Origin: Allocoleopsis franciscana PCC 7113
GTDB taxonomy: Bacteria > Cyanobacteriota > Cyanobacteriia > Cyanobacteriales > Coleofasciculaceae
Direction: 5' to 3'
Assembly: GCF_000317515.1 (NCBI RefSeq)
Contig: NC_019738.1
Location: 5,420,001 to 5,484,000 of the forward strand
DNA: 64,000 nucleotides
Shown here: positions 41,455-50,983 of the stretch, piece by piece
Layout of the letters: the number at the start of each line of letters is the position of its first letter
Position numbering within the stretch: the first letter of the stretch is position 1
Made by a program: the position numbers and the translations under genes
Notes under the pieces: generated by a model
Told to the model about the DNA's origin: nothing
The model's input: the letters and a program-made list of their open reading frames with translations, nothing else
Database searches by the model: none

Positions 41455-44187
41455 TTAAGGGGAAACACCTTGCCGTTGCAGAAGTTGACGTGTCTCCCGA
41501 CCTGGTGTGTAACTATAGCCAAACGACGAGCCTTGCGCGTCATCAATAATTTGCGGTGTGAGCAAAACAATCACCTCTTGCCGCTGATTTACCCGGCTGG
41601 TGCTTCTAAACAAAGCACCCAGAATCGGAATATCGCCTAAAATCGGCACCTTTCTGACTTCCGTTCGGTCTGACTCCTGAATGATGCCACTTAGGATGAG
41701 TGTTTGACCGTCTCGCAGGCGAATTTGACCCGATTGCAGTTGCCGCTCTTGTACCAAGGTGATTTGGCCTTGCGGCGTGCTTTGAGAACCCCCGATCGCA
41801 GACACAACTGGATTAACAGTTAGCGTGATAAAGCCGTTATCGTCAATCTTTTGGACATTAATCGGTAGGATTAAGCCCGCCCTCTTAATGATGGGTTCCT
41901 GTACCTGAGTGGTTAAGTTGGTCGTGGGGTCGGTTTGGGTCTGTAACCGGAATCCACCAAACACCTCCTGTGTCAGGTTAACTGTTGCTGTCTGACCCTC
42001 TTGGACGACGAGCGTCGGGTCAGTCAGAATCTTGGCGTTACCACTCGTAACCTGAGCCTGTAAGGCTGATAACAACCGTTTGGGGAATTGGAACAGGGAG
42101 GGGAGAGCAGTCGTAATTGAACCCGTCTGACCCGCTGTTGCCGTACTCGTACCATCCGCGTTAAACGTGATGATCGTATCTGTAGGGAGTGTAATACCGG
42201 TAATTCCTGGTCGGAGTGGATCAGTTAGCGTGACGGAACCTACTCCTCCAATCACAGTTGCATCTTGTTGGACAATTTGAACAGGGTTCTGACCGGGTTG
42301 ATTAAGAATTACGGTTCGAGATGCATTCGGAAGAGTGACAGTAGAGTTTGGATCTAGGAAAACACTACTGCCGGCAAAAGGATTATTGATGACGGGGGGA
42401 GTGGTAATACTGCCAGACAACTGTCCTTGAGTCGGTGGTCTAATGCCACCGTAATTGAAGGAAGCCGCTCCCCCATCATTGACAAAGAAGCTATCGCCAA
42501 TCCCAAAGGAGAAGCTAGCGTTAAAAACATCGGTTCCGGAGAGGTTAACGTCCACAATTTTGACGTTTACCGCGACTTGACGACGCCGCAGATCCAACTG
42601 CGTCAATAAGGCTGTGGCGATTTCTACTTTGCGCGGTTCCCCAATCAAGGTGATGGCTCCGAGACGCTCATCAGGGGACACAGCTAGCCCTCGTAGTACC
42701 AAGGGGCCTGTCAGTCCAGCTCCTCCTGCTCCTCCCGGCCCTCCGGCTGCGGCAGTTTCTTGGGGAGTGATTTTACTGACCTGCGTCTGAGTGTTTTGAA
42801 TTCTTTGAGCGGCTGCTCCTTCCCCAACAACGGTTAGAGTTGTCTGGGTTGTAATTTGCTGTTGCTCTGCCCCCTGAGAAATCAGAAAGCCCACAGCCTG
42901 CCCAACGGGGACTTGATTGAGGCGTAAGGTACGAGCGACGAGATTGCGAGCCGTATCGGGTAGTCTGGAACCGACAAAAATTGTGCGTCCGACTCGGTTT
43001 GCCTGGAGACCCGAAAGCTGGAGGACGTAGTTAAATACATCTTGAACCGGTTCGTTTTCCAGATCCAAAGAAATGGTCTGCTGTGCACCGCCTGCGGCTC
43101 CACCTGGAGCGCCCGATTGAGGTGTCCCCCCTCCATCAGTAAAAGCAAGGTTTAGGCCAGCCGAGCGAGCTAGGAGCGCCAAAACTTCTCGAACGGGAGC
43201 TTCTCGTAAAACCAGGCGGGGAACACGTACCCCTGTCCCCAAGTCAATCACACTAGCGGCCGCACTAATATTCGAGATCGCAATATCACCGACGGGTGGT
43301 GCGATTGCTCTGGGTAAAAGTGGAGGCGCTGGGGCAACGGGTTGTACTGTACCGGCTGGTCCTGCGGGTTGAACCGGAAAGCCATCAATCGTTATTTGCG
43401 GGTTGGGAACCAGTACGTCTGGTGCGGGAGCCTGCACTGGAGCTTGTGGCGCTGGTGCAGGAGCCACTGGGGCTTGCACCGGGACAACAGGTTGAGGTAC
43501 TGTCGTCTGAGCAATAGAAGTTGGAGTGGCGGGAGTCGGCGCTTGCTCAACCGGCCGAGCGATTGATTTCTGGGCAACAGAAGTTGGCGCGGCTTGATTT
43601 GGCGCTTCTTCAAGAGGTTGAGATATCGGCGTTTGGCTGACAGGAGTTGGAATTGTGGCGGGACTCGCCTCTGCCTTTGCCGCCTGTAGGGATGGAAGAT
43701 CTAAGGTCCCAGGTAAGACAGGATCATTATCATTGGGTGACGAGGTGACAGGATTAGAATCTTCTGCCTGAGGCGTGGCTTGTGTGCTAATCCCTAACGT
43801 GATTAAGTCCTGATTACTTTGAAGAACTTGACTCGTGGGAGGGTTGCTTGTACCGCTGACAGTAACTCTAACGCTGTTAGCATCTGGCTGGCTCACGACA
43901 ACAGAGCTAATACCGGGCATTGGATCGGCTTGGCTGAAGCTGTCGCCTTTGTTCAAACTTAGCTGAGTATTCACTAAATCAGCCACTAAATCATTACCAC
44001 GGCTCACCGTGAAAACCTGCGGACGCTGAGCGCCTGCTTTTGTCTCCAGAGTAAGTTGAAGTTCACCTCCACTGTTTTCGAGTCGCACAGCTGTCACCTG
44101 CGTCGTTACTGCTAAAGAGGGCTGTGTTGCTAACAGCGCTACTGCTCCTCCAATCACAATTCCACTCAATGCTTGAGCCTGTCTCAC
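41455..44187 (-). CDS. pilQ: type IV pilus secretin PilQ
   Basis: The outer-membrane channel for type IV pili, needed for motility and natural competence. The 910-residue protein has a signal peptide (cleavage after about residue 26), an AMIN domain (about 27-130), a long Pro/Ala/Gln-rich linker (about 150-300), secretin N-domains (about 315-590, with VPRLVLREAPVREVLALLARSAGLNLAFTDGG) and the C-terminal secretin barrel ending GDIPILGALFRSTSRVNQRQEVIVLLTPQII. GTG start (44185-44187) with GAGGAG upstream. It is last in pilM-N-O-Q, 261 bp after pilO. The AMIN domain is suited to binding peptidoglycan. Confidence 0.96.
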   Translation of the reverse strand: MRQAQALSGIVIGGAVALLATQPSLAVTTQVTAVRLENSGGELQLTLETKAGAQRPQVFTVSRGNDLVADLVNTQLSLNKGDSFSQADPMPGISSVVVSQPDANSVRVTVSGTSNPPTSQVLQSNQDLITLGISTQATPQAEDSNPVTSSPNDNDPVLPGTLDLPSLQAAKAEASPATIPTPVSQTPISQPLEEAPNQAAPTSVAQKSIARPVEQAPTPATPTSIAQTTVPQPVVPVQAPVAPAPAPQAPVQAPAPDVLVPNPQITIDGFPVQPAGPAGTVQPVAPAPPLLPRAIAPPVGDIAISNISAAASVIDLGTGVRVPRLVLREAPVREVLALLARSAGLNLAFTDGGGTPQSGAPGGAAGGAQQTISLDLENEPVQDVFNYVLQLSGLQANRVGRTIFVGSRLPDTARNLVARTLRLNQVPVGQAVGFLISQGAEQQQITTQTTLTVVGEGAAAQRIQNTQTQVSKITPQETAAAGGPGGAGGAGLTGPLVLRGLAVSPDERLGAITLIGEPRKVEIATALLTQLDLRRRQVAVNVKIVDVNLSGTDVFNASFSFGIGDSFFVNDGGAASFNYGGIRPPTQGQLSGSITTPPVINNPFAGSSVFLDPNSTVTLPNASRTVILNQPGQNPVQIVQQDATVIGGVGSVTLTDPLRPGITGITLPTDTIITFNADGTSTATAGQTGSITTALPSLFQFPKRLLSALQAQVTSGNAKILTDPTLVVQEGQTATVNLTQEVFGGFRLQTQTDPTTNLTTQVQEPIIKRAGLILPINVQKIDDNGFITLTVNPVVSAIGGSQSTPQGQITLVQERQLQSGQIRLRDGQTLILSGIIQESDRTEVRKVPILGDIPILGALFRSTSRVNQRQEVIVLLTPQIIDDAQGSSFGYSYTPGRETRQLLQRQGVSP

Positions 44188-44208
44188 GGTTCACTCCTCA
44201 CCTATAAG

Positions 44209-44227
44209 AGCTATTCTGCGAATAGCT
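44209..44227. promoter_or_regulatory. hairpin in the pilQ leader
   Basis: An 8-bp stem (AGCTATTC/GAATAGCT) with 3-nt loop, about 22 bp upstream of the pilQ GTG. It sits between pilO and pilQ, where the gap (261 bp) is much larger than in the rest of the operon, so it could be an attenuator, processing site or operator for a separate pilQ promoter. Confidence 0.35.
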
Positions 44228-44448
44228 TGATAGCAATTAACTTGTAAAAGTTAGGTATTATCATTCCCAAAACTCGGAAGAAATCTTCCTAATTTATGGG
44301 CTTTACCCCAATGGGAAAACTAATACCTCCCGACCTAGGTCACAAGATGTAGAATTCCTATTCGTACATTCCACTTCAGAAGGTCTTAAAGCTAATAGCT
44401 TACCTGCTAATCACACTATTTTTTACGTTTTTGTTGCTTTCTTTGGTT

Positions 44449-45243
44449 TTAGGGCGTAGGTTTTTGCCCAAGCTTAGTCAATGCGGCATTGGGTTCCTCC
44501 GGCTGCACCGGCATCAGTACCTCTAGCTTAAAGGTGGCTTTGAGGTTCGGCTTAGCATTCGCTACCACCCCTGCCTCGCCTGGTGTGTCTTTTTTACGGA
44601 CTCCGGGAACTGACTTGCCACTGGGGTCAACTAATACGAGGATCGGCTCATCACTCGTTTCGAGTTTAAAGTCTTTAACGAGCAATAGCGTCTGCAACCG
44701 CTCAAGACTCCGCATGATTGACTGAATTTGGTCGAAGCTACCAACAAGCTCTATGTTGATGGTTTTACGCTTCAGTTTGTCATTGACCTCTGCTCCCAAA
44801 GAACCATCTTTAATGACACCATCTGTCGGTGGTGGATTTTCTCCCGGATTATAGATTTGTAAAGCACCAGCTCTTTCTTTAATAGAGCTGTTGAGATTCA
44901 GCAACAAAGTATCCAGAGTTTTTTCATTGGCAAATAAACTGAGTACCTGCTTATTTTGTACTTTTGCGGCTTCTAACTCTTGCTTTTTCAGCGCAATTTT
45001 CTTTTTGGTCTCCTCCAGCCTCTTAATGTCGTCTTGGATTTTAGCCTTTTCCTCTTGTAATGTCTGATTCCGGGCCCACTCAGGCTGTACAACATTGACG
45101 AAGAGATAGGCAGCTCCCAACAGACCTAAGACAGCAAAAATTATTCCCCCTATTTTAGGGGTGAAGGTAATACCAAAAGCGGTTGGATAGTTAGGAGTTT
45201 CTACCTGACCTTCAGGAAGAAATTCTTCATCAGCGTATGTCAT
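44449..45243 (-). CDS. pilO: type IV pilus inner-membrane protein PilO
   Basis: The inner-membrane alignment protein that pairs with PilN and connects to the secretin. The 264 residues show one transmembrane helix (about 30-50 GGIIFAVLGLLGAAYLFVNVV), a coiled coil (about 58-98: LQEEKAKIQDDIKRLEETKKKIALKKQELEAAK) and a ferredoxin-like periplasmic domain (VGSFDQIQSIMRSLERL). The tail after 215 is extended compared with proteobacterial PilO, perhaps replacing the lipoprotein PilP, which cyanobacteria lack. Its ATG overlaps pilN's stop by four bases. Confidence 0.92.
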   Translation of the reverse strand: MTYADEEFLPEGQVETPNYPTAFGITFTPKIGGIIFAVLGLLGAAYLFVNVVQPEWARNQTLQEEKAKIQDDIKRLEETKKKIALKKQELEAAKVQNKQVLSLFANEKTLDTLLLNLNSSIKERAGALQIYNPGENPPPTDGVIKDGSLGAEVNDKLKRKTINIELVGSFDQIQSIMRSLERLQTLLLVKDFKLETSDEPILVLVDPSGKSVPGVRKKDTPGEAGVVANAKPNLKATFKLEVLMPVQPEEPNAALTKLGQKPTP

Positions 45244-46076
45244 TTTTGAAATACTCCTTTGTCCTGAAGGGTTCTAATTCGGGTTACGAGTCCAACAGCA
45301 CCTTTACGATCTAACTCTCTAATTAACTCCGAAGCTGGGACATCATTTAAACTCGTTTGAATTGTATATCCTACCGCTTTCGGAAGTTCGTATTTCACCT
45401 TGATTTGACTCTCATTGAATTCCAACTTGCTGGGACTCTCCTGCAACTTAGCAACAATTAATTGAGTTTCATCGCTCTTGAAGAAAGGAGAACGCTGAAG
45501 TGTCAAGAGGAAATAATTCACATCATCAAACGAGCGAGCAGAACCTGTAATTTGCAGCTTGGTCGTCATGTTATTGGATGGGCTAGCGGGTTGAGTTCCC
45601 GGTTTAGGATTTTTTGCCCCTGCCGCTGGAGCCGCTGTAGCTGCTGGAGCTGCTGGAGCCGCGACTTGTTTTTGCTCGATGGATAGAATTTGTACATTTG
45701 GGGGAACACGTTCCTGAATATCCTCCAACATCGCTGACCACGGCTTGATTTGATTAAAGACACTGGCCAGGGCGGCTGTTTCGCTCTTGACTCTATTGGT
45801 TTCGTCCGTGAGCTGCTTAATTTGTTGCTCTGCTTGCTTCAAGCCTCCCAGTGTCACATTCAACTGATTAATTTCTTCTTGTACTTGGGCATTTTGCTGT
45901 TGCAGGAACAACCATAAGCCCCCCACCAACCCTGGCAGGAGGAGGCCTACGGCGACGCCTATAATCAGTGGTGTCATCGACCCCGCAGGTGTCGGTGGAG
46001 CAGAAGCCCGCTCTCCTCCCCGTTGTCCGACAAGATCAGGCCGATCTTTGAGAAAATTAACATCTAGACTATACAT
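45240..46076 (-). CDS. pilN: type IV pilus inner-membrane protein PilN
   Basis: A 278-residue partner of PilM and PilO. The conserved cytosolic N-terminus MYSLDVNFLKDRPDL binds PilM. It is followed by one transmembrane helix (about 36-60 TPLIIGVAVGLLLPGLVGGLWLF), a coiled coil (QQQNAQVQEEINQLNVTLGGLKQAEQQIKQLTDETNRVKSE) and a periplasmic domain with ITGSARSFDDVNYFLLTLQRSPFF. Ala/Pro-rich low-complexity insert at about 145-165. Starts 4 bp after the pilM stop, and its stop overlaps pilO (ATGA). Confidence 0.93.
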   Translation of the reverse strand: MYSLDVNFLKDRPDLVGQRGGERASAPPTPAGSMTPLIIGVAVGLLLPGLVGGLWLFLQQQNAQVQEEINQLNVTLGGLKQAEQQIKQLTDETNRVKSETAALASVFNQIKPWSAMLEDIQERVPPNVQILSIEQKQVAAPAAPAATAAPAAGAKNPKPGTQPASPSNNMTTKLQITGSARSFDDVNYFLLTLQRSPFFKSDETQLIVAKLQESPSKLEFNESQIKVKYELPKAVGYTIQTSLNDVPASELIRELDRKGAVGLVTRIRTLQDKGVFQK

Positions 46077-46080
46077 GGCT

Positions 46081-47190
46081 TCAAACCTCTCGTAATCCTA
46101 ATCCCAGTACAGTGCCTAAGCCCGGTCGTTGCACTGAGGGAATTTCTTGGTCAACCTCCAGCGAAAGAGCAATCACTGGGTCTACCTGAGTAGTAGGTAA
46201 GCTTAAGCGTTGGGTGAAAAATTCATCCAGTTGTCCAATTCCACCTCCAGGACCGGCTAGTAATAGCTGAGCGACTTCTAGATTGTCGCTCTGATTTAAA
46301 TAAAAATCGATGGAGCGACGCAGTTCATCGGCGAGTTCTCCCAAGACTCTCAGCAGAGCTGCCATCCCTGGGTTAATCCCTGTAGCTCCAGTTCGTCCTC
46401 CTAACCCATCAGCGGGAACTGGTGGAATCGTCATCCCCTGTAGCAACTCTGTGTTCCTTGAGGTTGGTAAATTCATAGCTCGTGAAAGAGCGCTCTGGAG
46501 TTGGAACGTCCCGATGGGAACGGTACGAGAAAATTGAGGAACACCATCGACAATGATCGCAATCTCAGTGCTGTCAAATTCAATATCCACTAAGACAGCG
46601 GCTTCTTGGGGAGAAAACTGGCGCAGTTGCTCTCTCATCGTCCGAATCAGGGCAAAGCTATTAATCTCCAATACATCCACCTGTAATCCAGCTTGCCCAA
46701 ATGTATCCAGATAGGTATCTGTGATTTCCTTACGAGTGGCGACTAAGAGGACTTGCACCTTTTCAATGCCATCTTCATCTTGAAAGAAGCCCAGCTTCTG
46801 ATAATCCAAGTCTACTTCTTCACGGGGATAAGGTAGATACAGCCCCGCTTCATGGTTGAGTACCATGTCTCGAAGTTCTTGATCATCTAGCTCGGCGGGA
46901 ATAGGGATAATGCGGATAATGGCTTCCCGCATCGGTACGGCAGTGGCGACGCGATCAACTTTGAGTTTACTCTCGGCTAAGGCTGCCCTAATCAGTTCAG
47001 CTAAAGCTGGGGAGTCGGCAATTTTCCCATCTTGGAAAATCCCATCCGGAACCTCGTGAGAGTATAGGGTGGCAACCTTATAGCCCTGACCCTGCTTTCG
47101 CAATTGAGCGATATTAATTCGTTCTGGAGCCAATTCTATCCCGACGCCTTTCTTGCCCTTGGAAAACAGCCCTTGAAAACGGTTAAACAT
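46081..47190 (-). CDS. pilM: type IV pilus assembly ATPase-like protein PilM
   Basis: A cytosolic actin-like protein of 369 residues that anchors PilN to the cytoplasmic ring. KGKKGVGIELAPERINIAQLRKQGQGYKV starts the FtsA-like fold; VLVDIEFDSTEIAIIVDGVPQFSRTVPIGTFQLQSAL and LLLAGPGGGIGQLDEFFTQRL are the phosphate and adenosine motifs of the ATP site. A Gly-rich insert (DGLGGRTGATGI) is present. First gene of the pilM-N-O-Q cluster. Confidence 0.95.
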   Translation of the reverse strand: MFNRFQGLFSKGKKGVGIELAPERINIAQLRKQGQGYKVATLYSHEVPDGIFQDGKIADSPALAELIRAALAESKLKVDRVATAVPMREAIIRIIPIPAELDDQELRDMVLNHEAGLYLPYPREEVDLDYQKLGFFQDEDGIEKVQVLLVATRKEITDTYLDTFGQAGLQVDVLEINSFALIRTMREQLRQFSPQEAAVLVDIEFDSTEIAIIVDGVPQFSRTVPIGTFQLQSALSRAMNLPTSRNTELLQGMTIPPVPADGLGGRTGATGINPGMAALLRVLGELADELRRSIDFYLNQSDNLEVAQLLLAGPGGGIGQLDEFFTQRLSLPTTQVDPVIALSLEVDQEIPSVQRPGLGTVLGLGLREV

Positions 47191-47805
47191 ATCCTGGTTC
47201 AGCGGGAGCGAAAATTAAGATTAAGAGACGTGATGAGCTGAAAGATTTAATCTAACAAGATTAATACTGATGCATGGTACCCAATCTAGCTCACAAACAC
47301 CATGCTTAAGCGATATTTTCTCTAAGAATAAACAGGCAAGCTCCAACGGGAGGGAAGGTTGGTGCAAGAGCGATTCCAGAGCCTTTCGTCGCTTGGCTTA
47401 ATATTGTTATTTTGGCACCCCTAACGATTCTTTGCGCCTGCACTCAGCTTTGACGATTACGATTGTGCGATCGCTACGTCTTTTGAGAGAGGCAATATGC
47501 TGATTGAGCCAGGTACTCAACCTCAATCATCCATCCTTGCTCTTGATTCAAAATGAACCTAAAAGGGAGGTGGGGCGAGAGGCGGCAAGCAACAGGCGAC
47601 TCTTTCAATTTTAGTTTGCACAGAGGAAAGTGATAGCGCTGCCTCTAGTAGGTATCCGTCCAGCCGATTGTACAAAACGCAACTCTCAAGGGACTTGACT
47701 CCAAGGTAACGCTTCCAGAGACGCTCGCACCTTCAGTTGTCCTCTGCTTAGAGTAGGATCATTTACGGCTAATGCGATGCATCAAAATTAAAATTATAAG
47801 GTTAC
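47191..47805. other. gene-free divergent promoter interval
   Basis: A 615-bp interval between divergent pilM and the sugar-binding protein gene. I see no gene. It must contain both promoters; no clear sigma-70 pair can be fixed. It includes a stretch near 47590-47660 of mixed low-complexity sequence but no repeat. Confidence 0.45.
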
Positions 47806-49092
47806 ATGAGCAGAATCAGAACTTGGAAACGTTTAGGAATTTTGGCCTTGTTGGGGCTACTGTTGGGCTTGGTGATCAGTTGTCGTCCAACAGCCTCTTC
47901 CTCTAAAAATCCTGAGATTGAGTTCTGGACGATGCAATTGCAGCCGAAATTTAGCGATTACTTCAATCAACTCATCACTCGATTTGAAGCCGAAAATCCA
48001 GGTGTCAAGGTTCGCTGGGTAGATATTCCTTGGGCGGCAATGGAAAATAAAATCCTTACGGCGGTTTCGGCAAAAACCGCACCCGATGTGGTGAACTTGA
48101 ATCCGGGTTTTGCCTCCCAACTAGCATCCCGTAATGCTTGGTTGGAACTGGATAGCCGAGTTCCAGAGTCTGTCCGTCGGCAGTATTTACCCAACATTTG
48201 GAAAGACAGTACCCTCAACGGTAAAAGCTTTGGCATTCCTTGGTATCTCACCAGTCGGGTGACAATTTATAACAAAGATTTGTTGCAAAAAGCGGGAATT
48301 AGCCAACCCCCTGCTACTTACGCTGAACTGGCACAGGTAGCCAAACAAATTAAGGATAAGACGGGGAAGTATGCCTTCTTTGTCACAGTGGTTCCCGGAG
48401 ATTCGGGTGAGGTACTAGAATCCTTTGTACAGATGGGAGTAGAGTTAGTGGACGCTCAGGGTAAAGCGGCGTTTAATACTCCCAAAGGCAAAGCCACATT
48501 TCAGTATTGGGTAGATTTTTATCAACAGGGGCTAATACCCAAAGAAGCGCTCACCCAAGGGCATCGACGAGCGATCGAATTATATCAAGAGGGTGAGACG
48601 GCGCTGCTCTCTAGTGGTGCGGAGTTTATGGATACGATCGCTAAAAATGCCCCAAGCATTGCTAAAGCTTCAGCTACCGCCCCTCAGATTACCGGTGAGA
48701 CGGGTAAAAAGAATGTGGCGGTGATGAATATCGTGATTCCTCGCGATACAGATAATCCGGATGCCGCCCTAAAATTTGCGCTGTTTGTCACCAACACTGA
48801 GAATCAGTTGGCTTTTGCCAAAGCGGCGAACGTTTTGCCCTCCACACTAGAGGCATTGCAGCAGTATCGGCGATCGCTAACCAGTGATGGCAAAGCATTG
48901 CCTGTAGAACAAGCTAGAGATATCAGTGCCAGTCAAATGGAACAGGCACAAGTATTGATTCCAACCATGAAAAACCTCAACAAATTGCAAAAGGCCATTT
49001 ATGAAAATTTACAGGCGGCAATGTTGGGAGAAAAGACGGTAGATCAGGCAGTTACAGATGCTGCACAGGAATGGAATAGTAGTCTCTCTTGA
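47806..49092 (+). CDS. ABC transporter sugar-binding lipoprotein (family 1 extracellular solute-binding protein)
   Basis: A periplasmic, lipid-anchored substrate-binding protein of 428 residues. The signal peptide LGILALLGLLLGLVISC is followed by lipobox cysteine (C26) and a Ser-rich spacer. The body matches family 1 (maltose/glycerol-3-phosphate/trehalose-type) binding proteins: LITRFEAENPGVKVRWVDIPWAAMENKILTAVSAKTAPDVVNLNPGFASQLASR and YLTSRVTIYNKDLLQKAGI. The transport partners (membrane and ATPase subunits) are not in the window. The substrate is probably a glucosylglycerol/maltose-like sugar, but unproven. Confidence 0.9.
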   Translation: MSRIRTWKRLGILALLGLLLGLVISCRPTASSSKNPEIEFWTMQLQPKFSDYFNQLITRFEAENPGVKVRWVDIPWAAMENKILTAVSAKTAPDVVNLNPGFASQLASRNAWLELDSRVPESVRRQYLPNIWKDSTLNGKSFGIPWYLTSRVTIYNKDLLQKAGISQPPATYAELAQVAKQIKDKTGKYAFFVTVVPGDSGEVLESFVQMGVELVDAQGKAAFNTPKGKATFQYWVDFYQQGLIPKEALTQGHRRAIELYQEGETALLSSGAEFMDTIAKNAPSIAKASATAPQITGETGKKNVAVMNIVIPRDTDNPDAALKFALFVTNTENQLAFAKAANVLPSTLEALQQYRRSLTSDGKALPVEQARDISASQMEQAQVLIPTMKNLNKLQKAIYENLQAAMLGEKTVDQAVTDAAQEWNSSLS

Positions 49093-49149
49093 TAGGATGG
49101 ACGAATACAATTCTCCTTGGTATTTGACACAGAAAAGGAAATTTTTTCC

Positions 49150-49392
49150 ATGTCGTCCCTGCTAGAAAAATTAATGGAAGCCGGCTGGTGCTACGAAAGC
49201 AATCGGCCCCAGCATGAGAAAGAAATCAGTGAAATTTACAAAGACTGGGAGATTATTACTTATCCGGAATTAGCTTTACATTATCTCCCCACGGGAGAGT
49301 ATTTTATCGGATCAATTAAAACGAGTTCAAAGTCAAGTGTCATTCAAGCCAAAGTAGGATTAATCAAAGCTCTAATTGATTCAGCATCCTAA
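49150..49392 (+). CDS. small conserved protein of unknown function
   Basis: An 80-residue acidic soluble protein starting MSSLLEKLMEAGWCYESNRPQHEKEISEIYKDWEIITYPELALHYLPTGEYF. No family recognised. The ATG at 49150 is preceded by AAAGGAAA; a TTG start at 49117 would add 11 residues. It follows the sugar-binding protein gene by 57 bp on the same strand and precedes the esterase by 65 bp. Confidence 0.65.
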   Translation: MSSLLEKLMEAGWCYESNRPQHEKEISEIYKDWEIITYPELALHYLPTGEYFIGSIKTSSKSSVIQAKVGLIKALIDSAS

Positions 49393-49457
49393 TCAAAAAT
49401 GAGTTAGAGCCAATTATGCTGCTCGAAGCACGTCTTTAGATTTTGAGGTTGTGCGCG

Positions 49458-50243
49458 TTGAAAATCAAGCAATCCAGTCGGCGTCAATTTTTGTTAAAAG
49501 GGGTTAGCACTCTCTCTGCTAGCCTCCTATTAAAAGCTTGTCAAAAAGATTCCTCGTCTACTCAAGAGCCAACTCCTGTTAGCTTAGTAGATCCTTCTCA
49601 ATATTTGCAATTTATCTCAGTACCACCGGCTCAAGGACGAATGCCTGCCGGGTTAATTGTTTGCCTACATGGTAATGGAAGTACACCTGAGTTTATGGCA
49701 TCGTTTGCACCAGCCTTGAACCTCCCCCAATACCACCTTCTATTTCCTAGGGCACCCTTTTCTCATCCCACTGTTCCTGGCGGGAAGATGTGGTATGACT
49801 TAACAATTCAAAACTCCAAGCCGCAAATTGAAAACTACCAGCGCTTAGCGGAAAGCCGGCAACGGTTGACGAACTGGCTGAAGTCTCTGCAAGGTAGCTT
49901 TCGCCTCCCTCTATCACGCACGATTTTGAGTGGGTTGTCTCAAGGTGGAGCGATGACACTGGCTGTTGGCTTGACTTTGCCACTAGCGGGTTTGGTATCT
50001 TTGAGTGGCTATCTGCATCCAAATTCAACATCCAACCTAATGGGAAAAAACAGTTTTCCCCCTGTCTTGGTCGTGCATGGTAGACAAGATCAGATTATAC
50101 CTCTAAGTGAGGCTGAACTTGTGAGAAATACCCTATCTGATCTTGGGGTGAATGTGAATTATCAATTGTTTGACATAGGGCATGAAATTACACCACAGGT
50201 GTTAGCTGTGATGCGAAATTTTGTTTTAGAGACAATGCCTTAA
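49458..50243 (+). CDS. alpha/beta hydrolase (carboxylesterase-like), Tat/lipoprotein type
   Basis: An exported hydrolase of about 261 residues. RRQFLLKG (8-15) is a twin-arginine motif and the hydrophobic stretch ends at a lipobox-like LLKAC (C28), so it is probably a Tat-exported lipoprotein. The catalytic triad is visible: Ser in GLSQGG, Asp in HGRQD, His in DIGHE. The fold resembles phospholipase/carboxylesterase-type (YpfH/Est-like) hydrolases. TTG 49458 is favoured because GAGG lies 10 bp upstream; other starts at 49443 and 49450 are possible. Confidence 0.8.
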   Translation: MKIKQSSRRQFLLKGVSTLSASLLLKACQKDSSSTQEPTPVSLVDPSQYLQFISVPPAQGRMPAGLIVCLHGNGSTPEFMASFAPALNLPQYHLLFPRAPFSHPTVPGGKMWYDLTIQNSKPQIENYQRLAESRQRLTNWLKSLQGSFRLPLSRTILSGLSQGGAMTLAVGLTLPLAGLVSLSGYLHPNSTSNLMGKNSFPPVLVVHGRQDQIIPLSEAELVRNTLSDLGVNVNYQLFDIGHEITPQVLAVMRNFVLETMP

Positions 50244-50329
50244 AGCTGTGCGAATTTAGGACTGTGAAAGATGTTGGGTATGAGCGATATATCATGGCAC
50301 CCACTCTACACCCAACACCCAATACTTAA

Positions 50330-50983
50330 CTAACCGCGAACGGGTTCTTCGACTTTCCAGGGAATTGGCGCTGTATCTTCCTGGCGTTCCAAATACTTAC
50401 TCAGCGCATAAGCCATATCTCCACGAGTCATTGGTTCTAAGGGTTTAATCTGCTTTGTGGTGGCATCGACATTAATAAACCCCTCATATAACGCTGTGGC
50501 AACTGACTTTTTCGCCCAGTTTGGTATTCTATCTGAATCAGGATACTTAGAAAGCAATTCTGCAACAGTATCATCAGGAAACTGAAACACACCATAAGCC
50601 TGAGCCAAGATGGAAAAAGCTTCGGCACGAGTAACGCGTTGATTGGGAAAAAACTGTCCTGAACGATAGCCAGTCATGATGTTATTTTTCAGCACTAGCT
50701 GAATATCTTTATAAGCCCAGTGAGAAGCAGGAACATCTTGAATGGGAATCGCCGCTTGTTGCTGAGGTTGTCGTTGATCCAGCTTAAACGTTTTAACCAA
50801 AATCGAAGCGAGTTCCGCACGGTTGAGAATTCGTTCTGGACGAAAATTTCCATCCGGGTAGGGACTCATCAATTGAGCCGCCACTACCTGATCAATTGGA
50901 TCATTCGGTGCTGATTCTTGAGCCAAAGCGGGAACAGTTTGCAGCAAAAACATGAAAGATAGAATGCTAACAATTCGATGCAT
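50330..50983 (-). CDS. S-layer homology (SLH) domain protein
   Basis: A secreted protein of 217 residues: signal peptide MHRIVSILSFMFLLQTVPALA (cleavage after ALA about residue 21) and three SLH motifs, DQVVAAQLMSPYPDGNFRPERILNRAELASILVKTF, KDIQLVLKNNIMTGYRSGQFFPNQRVTRAEAFSILAQAY and a third degenerate one (ATALYEGFINVDATTKQIKPLEPMTRGDMAYALS). SLH domains anchor proteins to pyruvylated wall polymers or peptidoglycan. The ATG at 50981-50983 is chosen because the signal peptide starts there; the frame is open to 51064. Confidence 0.85.
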   Translation of the reverse strand: MHRIVSILSFMFLLQTVPALAQESAPNDPIDQVVAAQLMSPYPDGNFRPERILNRAELASILVKTFKLDQRQPQQQAAIPIQDVPASHWAYKDIQLVLKNNIMTGYRSGQFFPNQRVTRAEAFSILAQAYGVFQFPDDTVAELLSKYPDSDRIPNWAKKSVATALYEGFINVDATTKQIKPLEPMTRGDMAYALSKYLERQEDTAPIPWKVEEPVRG

